From Alphaproteobacteria bacterium (lineage in GTDB: Bacteria > Pseudomonadota > Alphaproteobacteria > UBA8366), in assembly GCA_021774335.1 (NCBI GenBank), contig JAJFJD010000047.1:16230-80229 (forward strand): a stretch of DNA of 64,000 nt. The letters run 5' to 3'. Position 1 is the first letter of the stretch, and each line of letters begins with the position of its first letter. Below, piece after piece: positions 24,525 through 33,581 of the stretch. The notes beneath the pieces were generated by a model. It searched no databases, was not told where the DNA came from, and was given only the letters and a program-made list of their open reading frames with translations. The translations under genes were made by a program, and so were the position numbers.

Positions 24525-24753
24525 AGGCTACCGTGATTACCGTTCCATCGCAGGGCTAATTCGGCTCCGCTTCATACATAGATGCGGTTTCGCTTCCGGT
24601 TTCGCAAGTCATGCCCTCTGCGCGGCCCCCGGCATGACAGCGGCCGCTAAATCCGGGTATTGTGCGGTCACTGGGAATTGGCCGTTTTCGCGGCGAAATT
24701 CACAACGACACTCCGACGCGGGCACGGGCCGCAGCAGGAAGAAGGAACAAATA

Positions 24754-25776
24754 ATGGCGGACATGCAATTCGGTTTGATGATGCGGGCGCAATTCCCCAA
24801 GGAAGACGATATGCAGGAACGCTTCCGGGAATTGATGGAACAGGCGCGCCTTGCCGATAAACTGGGTTTTGCCAGTATTACCAACGGTATGCATTATAGT
24901 AGCGCGCCCTTCCAGGACTTTCAGCAGCTCCCCTTTCTGGCTCGCGTGATGGCCGAAGCGCCGAACCTGCGGCTCAATTTCGGCATTATCCTGCTCTCGC
25001 TGATGAAGCCGATCGACGTTGCCGAGTATCTCGCCACCGTCGACGTGATGAGCGGCGGCAAGGTCATCTTCGGCGCGGCGCTCGGCTACCGCGAGGTCGA
25101 GTTCCTCGCCTTCGGCACGACGCAGCGGGAGAGGGTCAAACGGTTCGAGGAAAACCTGGAGGCGATCAAGCGGCTGTGGACCGAAGAGACGGTCGATATG
25201 GTCGGTTCGCATTTCGAGTTGAAGGGCGCGTCGCTTGGCACCAAACCGATTCAAAAGCCGAATCCGCCAATCTGGATCGGCGCCAACGCGGACCCGGCGA
25301 TCGAGCGCGCGGCGCGGATCGGCGATTGCTGGTATGTGAATCCGCACAACCGGATCGACACGATCATCCGCCAGACCGAGCTCTACCGGAAGGCGCTCGA
25401 CGCGTGCGGCAAACCTTTCCCGGCGGAGTTTCCGGCGCGCCGCGAGGTCTTCGTCGCCAAGACGCGCGAGGAAGCGATGCGGCTATGCAAGCCCTTCCTG
25501 GCGACGAAATACGAGGCCTATCATCAATGGGGTCAGGACAAGGCGATGCCCGAGGGTGACGATGATCTGGGGCTCGATTTCGACGATCTGGTCCGCGATC
25601 GTTTCCTCGTCGGGTCGCCCGACGAAGTGGCGGAACAGATGATCCGCCTCAACAAGAAAACCGGCATCAACCATCTGATCATGAGCGTCCAATGGCCCGG
25701 TATGCCGCAAAGCATGGTGGTCGACGTCATGAACATGTTGTCGGAAGAGGTGTTCCCGAAGGTCCGCCAGGGCTAG
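24754..25776 (+). CDS. LLM-class flavin/F420-dependent oxidoreductase, copy 1 of 5
   Basis: This 340-residue TIM-barrel enzyme of the luciferase-like monooxygenase superfamily contains FGAALGYREVEFLAFGTTQ, MVGSHFEL and PIWIGANADPAIERAARIGDCWYVNPH. ATG 24754 follows GAAGGA. It is first in a row of five paralogues with the same layout and almost the same length. Such proteins use reduced F420 or FMN. The F420 synthesis genes facing this array favour F420, but sequence alone does not prove it. It has a NTKSAPFQDFQQLPF-type substrate-loop region that differs between copies. Its GDCWYV signature groups it with copies 2 and 3. Confidence 0.88.
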   Translation: MADMQFGLMMRAQFPKEDDMQERFRELMEQARLADKLGFASITNGMHYSSAPFQDFQQLPFLARVMAEAPNLRLNFGIILLSLMKPIDVAEYLATVDVMSGGKVIFGAALGYREVEFLAFGTTQRERVKRFEENLEAIKRLWTEETVDMVGSHFELKGASLGTKPIQKPNPPIWIGANADPAIERAARIGDCWYVNPHNRIDTIIRQTELYRKALDACGKPFPAEFPARREVFVAKTREEAMRLCKPFLATKYEAYHQWGQDKAMPEGDDDLGLDFDDLVRDRFLVGSPDEVAEQMIRLNKKTGINHLIMSVQWPGMPQSMVVDVMNMLSEEVFPKVRQG

Positions 25777-25815
25777 CGCGGGGCGCGGTCGCCAAAAGCA
25801 AAGGAACAGTCGAAA

Positions 25816-26841
25816 ATGGCCAGCATGCAATTCGGCGTGATGTTGCGCGGCGTTTTTCCACAGGGCGAAGACATGCGGGCGCGGTTCGCGGAACTGATGG
25901 AACAGGCCCGTCTAATGGATAGCCTGGGGTACGATTCGCTTACCAAGGGATCGCACTACGCCACCTATCCGATGCACGAGATGGTGCAGCTTCCTTTCCT
26001 GTCGCGGGTGATGGCGGAAGCGCCGAGCCTGCGGCTCAACGCCGGCGTGGTTTTGCTGGCCCTGCACAAGCCGCTCGATGTGGCCGAACAGTTCGCCACC
26101 ATGGATCTGATGTCCGGCGGCAAGATGATTTTCGGCTGCGCCCTCGGCTATCGCGACGTCGAATACAAGGGATTCGGGGTGCCACGCAAAGGCGGCGTCC
26201 GCCGCTTCGAGGAAAACCTGGAAGCGGTGCGCAAGCTCTGGACCGAGGAGCCGGTCTCGATGGTCGGCTCGCATTTCGAACTGGACGAAGCCCGCATCTC
26301 GGTGCCGTTGGTGCAGAAGGGCGGGCCGCCGGTCTGGATCGGCGCGAATGCCGACCCGGCGATCGAACGCGCGGCCCGGCTCGGCGATTGCTGGTATGTG
26401 AACCCGCATCAACGGCTCGACACGCTGACCCGGCAGCTCGACATCTATAAGCGCGCACTCGACGAGCATGACAAACCGTTCCCCGCCGAGTTCCCGATCC
26501 GGCGCGAGGTGTTCTGCGCCCCGACTCACGACGAAGCGGTGCGCGTCGCCGGGCCGCATCTCAAGGCGATGTACGAGGCTTATGAGGAATGGGGTCAGGA
26601 CAAGGTGATGCCGGCCGACGACAACGACATCAGCCAGCGCTACGAGGAACTCGCGCGGGATCGCTTCATCGTTGGCAGTCCGGACGAGGTCGCCGAGGAA
26701 ATGCTGCGCTATCACCGTACACTCGGCGTCAATCACATCATCATGAGCGTGCAGGGTACGGGCCTGCCGCAAAGCGCCACGCTCGACACGCTCGAACTGA
26801 TGGCGAAGGAAGTATTCCCCAAGGTTCGCCAGGGAATGTAG
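25816..26841 (+). CDS. LLM-class flavin/F420-dependent oxidoreductase, copy 2 of 5
   Basis: This 341-residue protein is closely similar to copy 1 over its whole length, for example VWIGANADPAIERAARLGDCWYVNPHQR against IWIGANADPAIERAARIGDCWYVNPHNR. The substrate-side loop reads YPMHEMVQLPF instead of APFQDFQQLPF. AAGGAA precedes the ATG, and the gap from copy 1 is 39 bp. The C-terminal end (MAKEVFPKVRQGM) matches copy 1 as well. All copies are cotranscribed by spacing. Confidence 0.88.
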   Translation: MASMQFGVMLRGVFPQGEDMRARFAELMEQARLMDSLGYDSLTKGSHYATYPMHEMVQLPFLSRVMAEAPSLRLNAGVVLLALHKPLDVAEQFATMDLMSGGKMIFGCALGYRDVEYKGFGVPRKGGVRRFEENLEAVRKLWTEEPVSMVGSHFELDEARISVPLVQKGGPPVWIGANADPAIERAARLGDCWYVNPHQRLDTLTRQLDIYKRALDEHDKPFPAEFPIRREVFCAPTHDEAVRVAGPHLKAMYEAYEEWGQDKVMPADDNDISQRYEELARDRFIVGSPDEVAEEMLRYHRTLGVNHIIMSVQGTGLPQSATLDTLELMAKEVFPKVRQGM

Positions 26842-26866
26842 CGGCAGGGTGCGAGGAGCAAGACCG

Positions 26867-27892
26867 ATGACGGCGTTTCAATTCGGATTTATGACGCGGG
26901 CGCAATACCGGCGCGACGAAGATATTCCCGCCCGGTTCACCGAGTTGATGGAACAGGTCAGGCTCGCCGAGAAGCTCGGCTTCGTCTCCTTCGTGAAGGG
27001 CCAGCATTTCAGCAGCGATCCCTTCTACGAGTTTCAGCAGATGCCGCTGCTCGCCCGCGCCATGGCGGAAGCCCCGAGCTTGCGCCTGGTGACCGGGGTT
27101 AGCCTGCTGACGTTGCACAAACCGCTGGATATTGCCGAGCAGATGGCCACGCTGGACCTGATGTCGGGCGGCAAGGCGGTCTTCGGCTGTGCGCTTGGCT
27201 ACCGCGATGTGGAATACAAGGCCTTCGGCGTTAAACGCGGCGAAGGCGGCAAACGGTTCGAAGAGAATCTCGAAGCGATCAAGCAGCTGTTCACCGGTGG
27301 GCCGGTCACGATGAAGGGCTCGCATTTCGAGTTGGACGAAGCGCGCCTCTCGGTGCCGCTGATGCGGGAGGGCGGGCCGCCGATCTGGATCGGGGCCAAT
27401 GCCGACGTGGCGATCCAACGCGCGGCCCGAATGGGCGACTGCTGGTACATCAGCGCGCATCACCGGCTCGACACGCTGGAGCGTCAGATCGATCTCTACA
27501 AGCGGGAACTCGACGCGGTCGGCAAGCCCTTCCCGGCGGAAATGCCGTTCCGGCGCGAAACCTTCGTCGCCGACAGCCGCGAACAGGCGATCGAGATGGT
27601 GCGGCCGCATCTCGGGCTCAAATACAATGCCTACCATCAATGGGGCCAGGACAAGGTCATGCCGAAAGGCGATGACGACCTGGGCCAGGATTTCGACGAC
27701 CTGATGCGCAATCGCTTCATCCTGGGCTCATCGGATGAGGTGGCCGAGGAAATCATTGAGTGCCACCGCAGGCTCGGCGTGAACCACATGATCGTGTCCC
27801 TGCAATGGCCCGGCATGCCGCAAAGCATGACCCTTGAAGCGATGCATCGCTTCGCCGAGGAAGTCTTCCCCAGGGTGCGCGCCGGCATTTGA
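26867..27892 (+). CDS. LLM-class flavin/F420-dependent oxidoreductase, copy 3 of 5
   Basis: This 341-residue enzyme starts at ATG 26867 behind GCGAGGAGC, 25 bp after copy 2. It shares the GDCWY signature of copies 1 and 2 but with an ISAHHR end, and RGEGGKRFEENLEAIKQLFTGGPVTMKGSHFEL in the middle. This places it as a divergent member of the first subgroup. An upstream in-frame alternative start adds six residues with no family support. Confidence 0.88.
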   Translation: MTAFQFGFMTRAQYRRDEDIPARFTELMEQVRLAEKLGFVSFVKGQHFSSDPFYEFQQMPLLARAMAEAPSLRLVTGVSLLTLHKPLDIAEQMATLDLMSGGKAVFGCALGYRDVEYKAFGVKRGEGGKRFEENLEAIKQLFTGGPVTMKGSHFELDEARLSVPLMREGGPPIWIGANADVAIQRAARMGDCWYISAHHRLDTLERQIDLYKRELDAVGKPFPAEMPFRRETFVADSREQAIEMVRPHLGLKYNAYHQWGQDKVMPKGDDDLGQDFDDLMRNRFILGSSDEVAEEIIECHRRLGVNHMIVSLQWPGMPQSMTLEAMHRFAEEVFPRVRAGI

Positions 27893-27919
27893 TAATAACG
27901 CGATGAGCCGAAGGAGATA

Positions 27920-28957
27920 ATGGTGAACGCCGACAGCAAAATGAAATATGGCATCATCATGCGGACGCAATACCCGCAGGGCGAAGACATGGTGCGCCGG
28001 ACCGAGGACCAGATGGAGCAGGCGCGGCTTGCCGATAAACTCGGCTTCGACAGCCTGCTCAAGAGCCAGCATCTCGCCGGTTACCCGCTGCAGGAATTCC
28101 AGCAGGTGCCGTTCCTCGCCCGCGCCATGGCGGAGGCGCCCAACATGCGCCTGCTGACGGGCGTCATGCTTTTGTCGCTGCACAAGCCGCTCGACATCGC
28201 CGAGCAGTTGGCGACCCTCGACGTCATGTCCGGCGGGCGTTTGATCTTCGGCGTCGGGCTTGGGTACCGCGAGGTCGAGTTCAAGGCCTTCGGCACGACC
28301 CAGAAAGAGCGCGTGCCGCGCTTCATGGAGAATTTGGAAGCGATCAGGCGGCTCTGGACCGAGGACGAAGTATCGATGGTCGGCTCGCATTTCGAGCTCG
28401 ACAAGGTTCGAGTCTCGTTGAAACCCGCGCAGAAACCGACGCCGCCGGTCTGGATCGGCGCCAATGCCGACGCCGCGATCCGCCGGGCCGCCAAGGTCGC
28501 CGATTCCTGGTTCATCAATCCGCACCAGAAGATGGAAACCATCGCCCGGCAGGTCGAGGTGTACCGGCGCGCGCTGGACGAGGCGGATAAGCCCTTCCCG
28601 GATGAACTGCCGCTGGCGCGCGAAATTTTCATCGCGCCCAGCAAGCAGGAAGCGATCGACCGCTGCGGCCCCTATCTGGCCGAGAAATACAAGGTCTATC
28701 ACCAATGGGGCCAGGACAAGGCGATGCCGGACGACGACAACGACCTGTCCATGGCGCTGGAGGAACTACAGGAAGACCGGTTCCTTTTGGGGCCGGCGGA
28801 CCAGATCGCCGAGGCACTCATTCAGTACAACCGGCAACTCGGTGTGAACCATATGGTGCTCGGATTCCACTGGGTCGGGATGCCGCAGGAGATCGCCTTG
28901 GATCAGATGCGAATGTTCGCCGAGGACGTCATGCCCAAGGTCGAACAAGGCCTCTAG
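27920..28957 (+). CDS. LLM-class flavin/F420-dependent oxidoreductase, copy 4 of 5
   Basis: This 345-residue enzyme lies 27 bp after copy 3. It belongs to a second subgroup marked by VADSWFINPHQK and VSLKPAQKPTPPVWIGANAD. The AAGGAG at 27911-27916 is only three bases from the ATG, so the GTG at the next codon may be the real start. The C terminus VNHMVLGFHWVGMPQ is shared with copy 5. Confidence 0.87.
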   Translation: MVNADSKMKYGIIMRTQYPQGEDMVRRTEDQMEQARLADKLGFDSLLKSQHLAGYPLQEFQQVPFLARAMAEAPNMRLLTGVMLLSLHKPLDIAEQLATLDVMSGGRLIFGVGLGYREVEFKAFGTTQKERVPRFMENLEAIRRLWTEDEVSMVGSHFELDKVRVSLKPAQKPTPPVWIGANADAAIRRAAKVADSWFINPHQKMETIARQVEVYRRALDEADKPFPDELPLAREIFIAPSKQEAIDRCGPYLAEKYKVYHQWGQDKAMPDDDNDLSMALEELQEDRFLLGPADQIAEALIQYNRQLGVNHMVLGFHWVGMPQEIALDQMRMFAEDVMPKVEQGL

Positions 28958-29048
28958 GAATCGCGTGGGGCCGAAATTTGGCGGCGCGCGGGCAGACGGG
29001 GTAGGCTCGCGGAAAGATCGACAACCCAGAGACGTGGAGGCAGGCTAG

Positions 29049-30065
29049 ATGAAATACGGATTCTTCATCCGTGGGCAGTACCGGCAGGGCGACGACATGG
29101 TCGCGCGGTTCAATGAGTTGGTGGAGCAGGCGCGGCTCGCCGATGAACTCGGGTTCTCAGACCTGATCAGTGGCATGCACTATGCCGGTTATCCGCTCAG
29201 CCAGTTCCAGCTTCTGCCATTCCTGTCGCGGATCATGGGCGAAGTGCCCAACATGCGCATCATTACCGGCATCATCCTGCTGTCGCTGCACAAGCCGCTC
29301 GACATCGCCGAGCAGTTGGCGACGATCGACGTCATGTCGAACGGTCGGCTGGTGTTCGGCGCCGGGCTTGGCTACCGCGAAGTCGAGTTCCGCGGATTCG
29401 GCACCACGCCGAAGGATCGGGTGCCCCGGCTGATCGAGAACCTGGAAGCGATCAAGCGGCTCTGGACGGAAGAGCATGTCAACATGAAGGGGTCGCATTT
29501 CGATCTGGTCGACTGCACGCTGTCGCTCAAACCCGTGCAGAAACCGATGCCGCCGATCTGGTTTGGTGCGAATGCCGACGGCGCGGTGCGCCGGACGGCG
29601 AAGCTCGCGGATACTTGGTTCATCAATCCACATCAGCGGATGGACACGATCGAACGCCAACTCGACGTCTACAAAACGGCGCTGGATGAATACGGAAAGC
29701 CGTTTCCGACCGAGCTGCCGTTGATGCGAGAGATTTTTGTCGCCGGCTCGCGCGAGGAAGCGACGCGTCTTGCCCGGCCCTATCTCGAGGAGAAATACAA
29801 GGTCTACCACGAGTGGGGACAGGACAAGGCGATGCCCAAGGGCGACGACGACTTGAATCTGGACTTCGATGAATTGACCCGCGACCGCTTTCTGTTCGGG
29901 TCACCAGATGAGGTTGCCGAGCAGATCATCGGCTATGAGAAGAAATTCGGCGTGACCCATATGGTGCTCGGGCTGCACTGGGTCGGCATGCCGCACAGCC
30001 AGGTGACGGACAGCATGCGTCTGTTCGCCGAGGAAGTGATGCCGAGGGTGAAGCAGGGCCTCTAA
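29049..30065 (+). CDS. LLM-class flavin/F420-dependent oxidoreductase, copy 5 of 5
   Basis: This 338-residue enzyme is nearest in sequence to copy 4 (LADTWFINPHQR; VTHMVLGLHWVGMPH), with IWFGANAD where the others have WIGANAD. GGAGG at 29036-29040 precedes the ATG. A 91-bp gap separates it from copy 4, longer than the other gaps, so a separate promoter is possible. Its end is 15 bp from the end of the convergent lipid A deacylase-like gene. Confidence 0.88.
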   Translation: MKYGFFIRGQYRQGDDMVARFNELVEQARLADELGFSDLISGMHYAGYPLSQFQLLPFLSRIMGEVPNMRIITGIILLSLHKPLDIAEQLATIDVMSNGRLVFGAGLGYREVEFRGFGTTPKDRVPRLIENLEAIKRLWTEEHVNMKGSHFDLVDCTLSLKPVQKPMPPIWFGANADGAVRRTAKLADTWFINPHQRMDTIERQLDVYKTALDEYGKPFPTELPLMREIFVAGSREEATRLARPYLEEKYKVYHEWGQDKAMPKGDDDLNLDFDELTRDRFLFGSPDEVAEQIIGYEKKFGVTHMVLGLHWVGMPHSQVTDSMRLFAEEVMPRVKQGL

Positions 30066-30080
30066 CGGGAGGCGCGGCGC

Positions 30081-31139
30081 TCAGAACCGGACCGACAAGG
30101 CGGCCGAGCCGAAGCTGTTGAAGCCTTCCTGGCCGTCGAATTCCGCCGAACGAAAGACCTGGGTGAAGGCCAGCCGGGCGCGCAGAAATGTGACGGCAAA
30201 GCCCATCTGTATGTCGCCGACAAAGTATTTTTTGTCGACGCTGCGGCTATCGCGGAAGGTATTGCCGTCGAGGAAGATATTGCGGCCGATCACCCGTCCT
30301 TCGGCCCCGGCGAACAGGTACCAGCCGAAGCTATCGTCGGGGACGAAGAAATCGGACCCCGGCAGATTCGGCCGAATCTTCGGGGGTCCGAAATCGTTCG
30401 GCAGGTCATCACCGAAGCGAACGGTGAATCCGGCGGCGCCATGCGTGAAGACGTTGCCCAGCGCACCGCCGATATGCGGCGTGAAATCCACGCCGAGGTT
30501 TTCGATCGGAATGACGTCGTGCAACGGCAATTCATGGAACTGGCGGAAGCTACGCTCGTAGAACAACGTTGCGCCAGGCTCGGTTTTAAGCTGGGTGTTC
30601 CAGCCCCTAGGCTCGGTGATGCCGATAAGTTTATGCCACTTGGTCTGAACCTCGTTCGCCAACGAGTAAGGGCCGACCACGCCGATATCGAGTTCGAGCT
30701 TGTCCAGCACCGACCCGTTTTCCGCGACCAATCCAATGCCCGCGAACAACCATCCGGCATAGGGCCGGTCGTCCCGCGGCGGGTCGGTCAGGCTGATGTC
30801 CTCCGGCGTGTAGATGTTCTGACCCACCGAAAAACTCATCCGCATGCGCCGAGTGGCCTTGAAGAACGGAACGAAAGAGGCTGCATCCCGGATGAAGCGG
30901 GGCGCACCGCCCTCTTGCGACAGCCAGGCGGCGCGCATGCCGTTGGTGAAATGCCGGTCCGTGCCGCCGAACATATCGTTGTCGAACTGCAGCGTGATGT
31001 ATTGGCTTTGATCGAGCGGTTTGTCGATTGCGTGTGCGGCGCCGGCCCACAGGCCTGTTGCGCTGGCCGCGATAAGACCGGCGAAAACACCCTGCCGAAC
31101 GGATTTTTGGTCACCGAAAAGATCTAAAAAATTCGTCAT
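30081..31139 (-). CDS. LpxR-like outer-membrane lipid A deacylase (DUF2219)
   Basis: This 352-residue protein has a likely export signal (FAGLIAASATGLWAGAAHA). The family landmark is ITLQFDNDMFGGTDRHFTNGMRAAWL, whose Asn-Asp and downstream Thr/Asn correspond to the LpxR active-site region. A later histidine (ELPLHDVIP) is a candidate for the catalytic His. The chain alternates beta strands and ends in VRF, as expected for a barrel. LpxR removes the 3'-acyloxyacyl chain of lipid A. It begins 9 bp after fbiC on the same strand and so appears to be the last gene of the F420 operon, an odd pairing. No clear ribosome site precedes the ATG. Confidence 0.78.
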   Translation of the reverse strand: MTNFLDLFGDQKSVRQGVFAGLIAASATGLWAGAAHAIDKPLDQSQYITLQFDNDMFGGTDRHFTNGMRAAWLSQEGGAPRFIRDAASFVPFFKATRRMRMSFSVGQNIYTPEDISLTDPPRDDRPYAGWLFAGIGLVAENGSVLDKLELDIGVVGPYSLANEVQTKWHKLIGITEPRGWNTQLKTEPGATLFYERSFRQFHELPLHDVIPIENLGVDFTPHIGGALGNVFTHGAAGFTVRFGDDLPNDFGPPKIRPNLPGSDFFVPDDSFGWYLFAGAEGRVIGRNIFLDGNTFRDSRSVDKKYFVGDIQMGFAVTFLRARLAFTQVFRSAEFDGQEGFNSFGSAALSVRF

Positions 31140-31148
31140 CTGTAAATT

Positions 31149-33581
31149 CTAATCCGCTGCATCTAATCCGGGCCGGACGAGGGATTTCGGGCCCGCCGAC
31201 GGTGGGCGTTCGTAGCGTAGCGCGCGCGGTAATTGTACCGGGTCTAGTGTCGCAGCCCCATAGGCGGCGTCCCGCCGGTCTTGCGGTACGTCGCCGTACA
31301 GGGTGGTCCGTTGTTTCGGCGTCCGGTCCAGTGCTTGAATAATTTGGTCCATGGACTCCGGCGGCATTTCCTCGCCGTGCGATGCGCCGGCGGCACGGGT
31401 AATCGTCTCGTTCATCAGCGTGCCGCCCAGGTCGTTCGCCCCGGCGTTGAGGCAGGCGTGCACACCGTCAGGTCCCATTTTGACCCAGGACGCCTGGATA
31501 TTGGTGAAATGGGGATGCAGCGCCAGCCGTGCAACCGCATGCATCAGCACAGCCTCGCGGAAGGTCGGCCCGCGCCGCGCGCGTCCTTTCAGGTAGATCG
31601 GCGCTTCCATCGGCACGAAGGGCAGCGGCACGAACTCGGTGAAGCCGCCGGTGCGTTTCTGCAGATCGCGCAGGCGCAGCAGATGGCGCGCCCAATGCAC
31701 CGGCCGGTCGACATGCCCGAACATGATCGTCGCCGTGCTGCGCAGCCCGGCCACATGCGCTTGTTCCATCACCGACAGCCATTGTTCGGTGTTCACCTTG
31801 TCCGGGCAGATGATGTCACGCACCTCGTCGTCGAGAATCTCGGCGGCAGTGCCGGGCAGTGATCCAAGGCCGGCATCTTTGAGTTGCGCCAGAAAATCGC
31901 TGACGGAAATTCCGAGCGTCGCAGCACCTTGCCAGACTTCCAACGGTGTAAAGGCATGCAGATGCATGTCCGGCAGCACCGACTTCAGGCGGTGGCAGAT
32001 GTCGAGATAGGTCTCGCCGGTATAGTCCGGGTGGATGCCGCCCTGCATACAGAGTTCGGTGGCGCCCCGGTCCCAGGCTTCGCGGCCGCGACGCTCGACC
32101 TCGTCGAGACCCAGGTCATAGGGCTTGCCGCGCAGGTTCTCGCTGAGCTTGCCTTTCGAGAAGGCGCAGAACTGGCAACGGAAATAGCACACGTTCGTGT
32201 AGTTGATGTTGCGGTTCACCGTGTAGGTGACCGTGTCGCCGACCGTCTCACGCCGTACGGTATCGGCGGCGGCGCAGACCTCGGCGACCTCGCCGCCGCG
32301 CGCCTGGAACAGCCGAACGATCTCCGCCTCGCTGAGGTCGCTGCCCGCGCGTGCCTTGTCCAGAATATGGGTCAGTGCATCGGTCTGTACCGCTTCCTCA
32401 TAAGGATGGAACAGCGGCGGCGGCGTCTCGGTGCTGCCGGGGCTCCAGTCTTCGGCGCGTGCGAAGCCGTCGGAATCGATGGCCCGCAATACCGGCGTAT
32501 GGAATGCCGCGTCGAGCCACCGGTCGGGCGCGCGGGCGTAGTCGGGATAGATCGCAAGTCGCTCGATCAATGTCTTGCCGGCGGCGCCAGTCTCGCGCGC
32601 CAGCGCGTCGAGATGCGGCCACGGCGCTTCCGGATTGACGTGGTCAGGCGTCACCGGGGACACCCCGCCCCAATCGTTGATCCCCGCGTCGATCAGCGGG
32701 CGCAGGGCACCCGGGCTCAGGTTCGGCGGCGCTTGAATGTTCATTTCCGGGCCGAAGATCAGCCGGGCGACTGCCAGCGTCCAGGTCAGGTCGTCCGCGT
32801 CCGGTTCGGGCGCCTCGGCCATCTTGGTGTCCGGCTTAGCGCGGAAATTCTGGATGATGATTTCCTGGATATGGCCGTGTCGGTCGTGCAGATCGCGCAG
32901 CGCCAACAGCGACTCGATCCGTTCGCGCCGCGTCTCGCCAATGCCGATCAGGATGCCCGAGGTGAAGGGGACGCCGAGCGCGCCGGCGATATCGATGCAC
33001 TCGAGCCGGACCGAAGGCTCCTTGTCCGGTGATCCGTAATGCGGGCCGCCCTTCTCGCACAACCGCGCGCTCGCGCTTTCCAGCATGATACCTTGCGAGA
33101 CGGAGACTTCGCGCAGCCGGGCAATTTCGTCCCGCGTCATGACGCCGGGATTGACGTGCGGCAACAGGCCGGTCTCCTCGAAGACCAAGCGCGCCATCGC
33201 CACGAGGTAGTCGATCGTCGTGGCGTGGCCAAGTTGCGCCAGTTCCTCTCGCGCCACGCGATAGCGTAGTTCCGGCTTGTCGCCGAGGGTGAACAGCGCT
33301 TCCTTGCAACCCGCCGCCGCACCGGCGCGGGCAATGTCGAGCACCTGATCGGCGGTGAGATAAGCTGCTTCGCCCGGGCGTGGCGGATGCGCGAATGTGC
33401 AGTAGTGGCAGACGTCGCGGCAGAGCTGTGTCAGCGGGATGAAGACCTTGCGCGAATAGCTGACGGTATTGGCATGCCCTTGCTCGCAAAGCGCGCCGGC
33501 GCGTGCCACCAGCGCGGCCGTATCCCGGTCGTCGGCGAGGGCCAAAGCGGTGGTGCGGTCCATGGGGCGGAAAGTCTCCAT
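31149..33581 (-). CDS. fbiC: Fused FO synthase (CofG-CofH), F420 biosynthesis
   Basis: This 810-residue protein has two radical-SAM domains in one chain, as in actinobacterial FbiC. It joins the ribityl-diaminouracil precursor to tyrosine to make FO, the deazaflavin core of F420. The N-terminal CofG half has cluster cysteines C54, C58 and C61 (CRDVCHYC). The C-terminal CofH half has C465, C469 and C472 (CYFRCQFC) and GGIHPDYTG. The ATG at 33581 overlaps the cofC stop as TGATG. Full length and all six cluster cysteines suggest it is functional. Confidence 0.95.
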   Translation of the reverse strand: METFRPMDRTTALALADDRDTAALVARAGALCEQGHANTVSYSRKVFIPLTQLCRDVCHYCTFAHPPRPGEAAYLTADQVLDIARAGAAAGCKEALFTLGDKPELRYRVAREELAQLGHATTIDYLVAMARLVFEETGLLPHVNPGVMTRDEIARLREVSVSQGIMLESASARLCEKGGPHYGSPDKEPSVRLECIDIAGALGVPFTSGILIGIGETRRERIESLLALRDLHDRHGHIQEIIIQNFRAKPDTKMAEAPEPDADDLTWTLAVARLIFGPEMNIQAPPNLSPGALRPLIDAGINDWGGVSPVTPDHVNPEAPWPHLDALARETGAAGKTLIERLAIYPDYARAPDRWLDAAFHTPVLRAIDSDGFARAEDWSPGSTETPPPLFHPYEEAVQTDALTHILDKARAGSDLSEAEIVRLFQARGGEVAEVCAAADTVRRETVGDTVTYTVNRNINYTNVCYFRCQFCAFSKGKLSENLRGKPYDLGLDEVERRGREAWDRGATELCMQGGIHPDYTGETYLDICHRLKSVLPDMHLHAFTPLEVWQGAATLGISVSDFLAQLKDAGLGSLPGTAAEILDDEVRDIICPDKVNTEQWLSVMEQAHVAGLRSTATIMFGHVDRPVHWARHLLRLRDLQKRTGGFTEFVPLPFVPMEAPIYLKGRARRGPTFREAVLMHAVARLALHPHFTNIQASWVKMGPDGVHACLNAGANDLGGTLMNETITRAAGASHGEEMPPESMDQIIQALDRTPKQRTTLYGDVPQDRRDAAYGAATLDPVQLPRALRYERPPSAGPKSLVRPGLDAAD

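Noticed and set aside
31884..33032. Plus-strand open frame of 382 codons inside fbiC
   Set aside because: It is antisense to fbiC, whose six radical-SAM cysteines and length are intact; the frame is a GC-content artefact.
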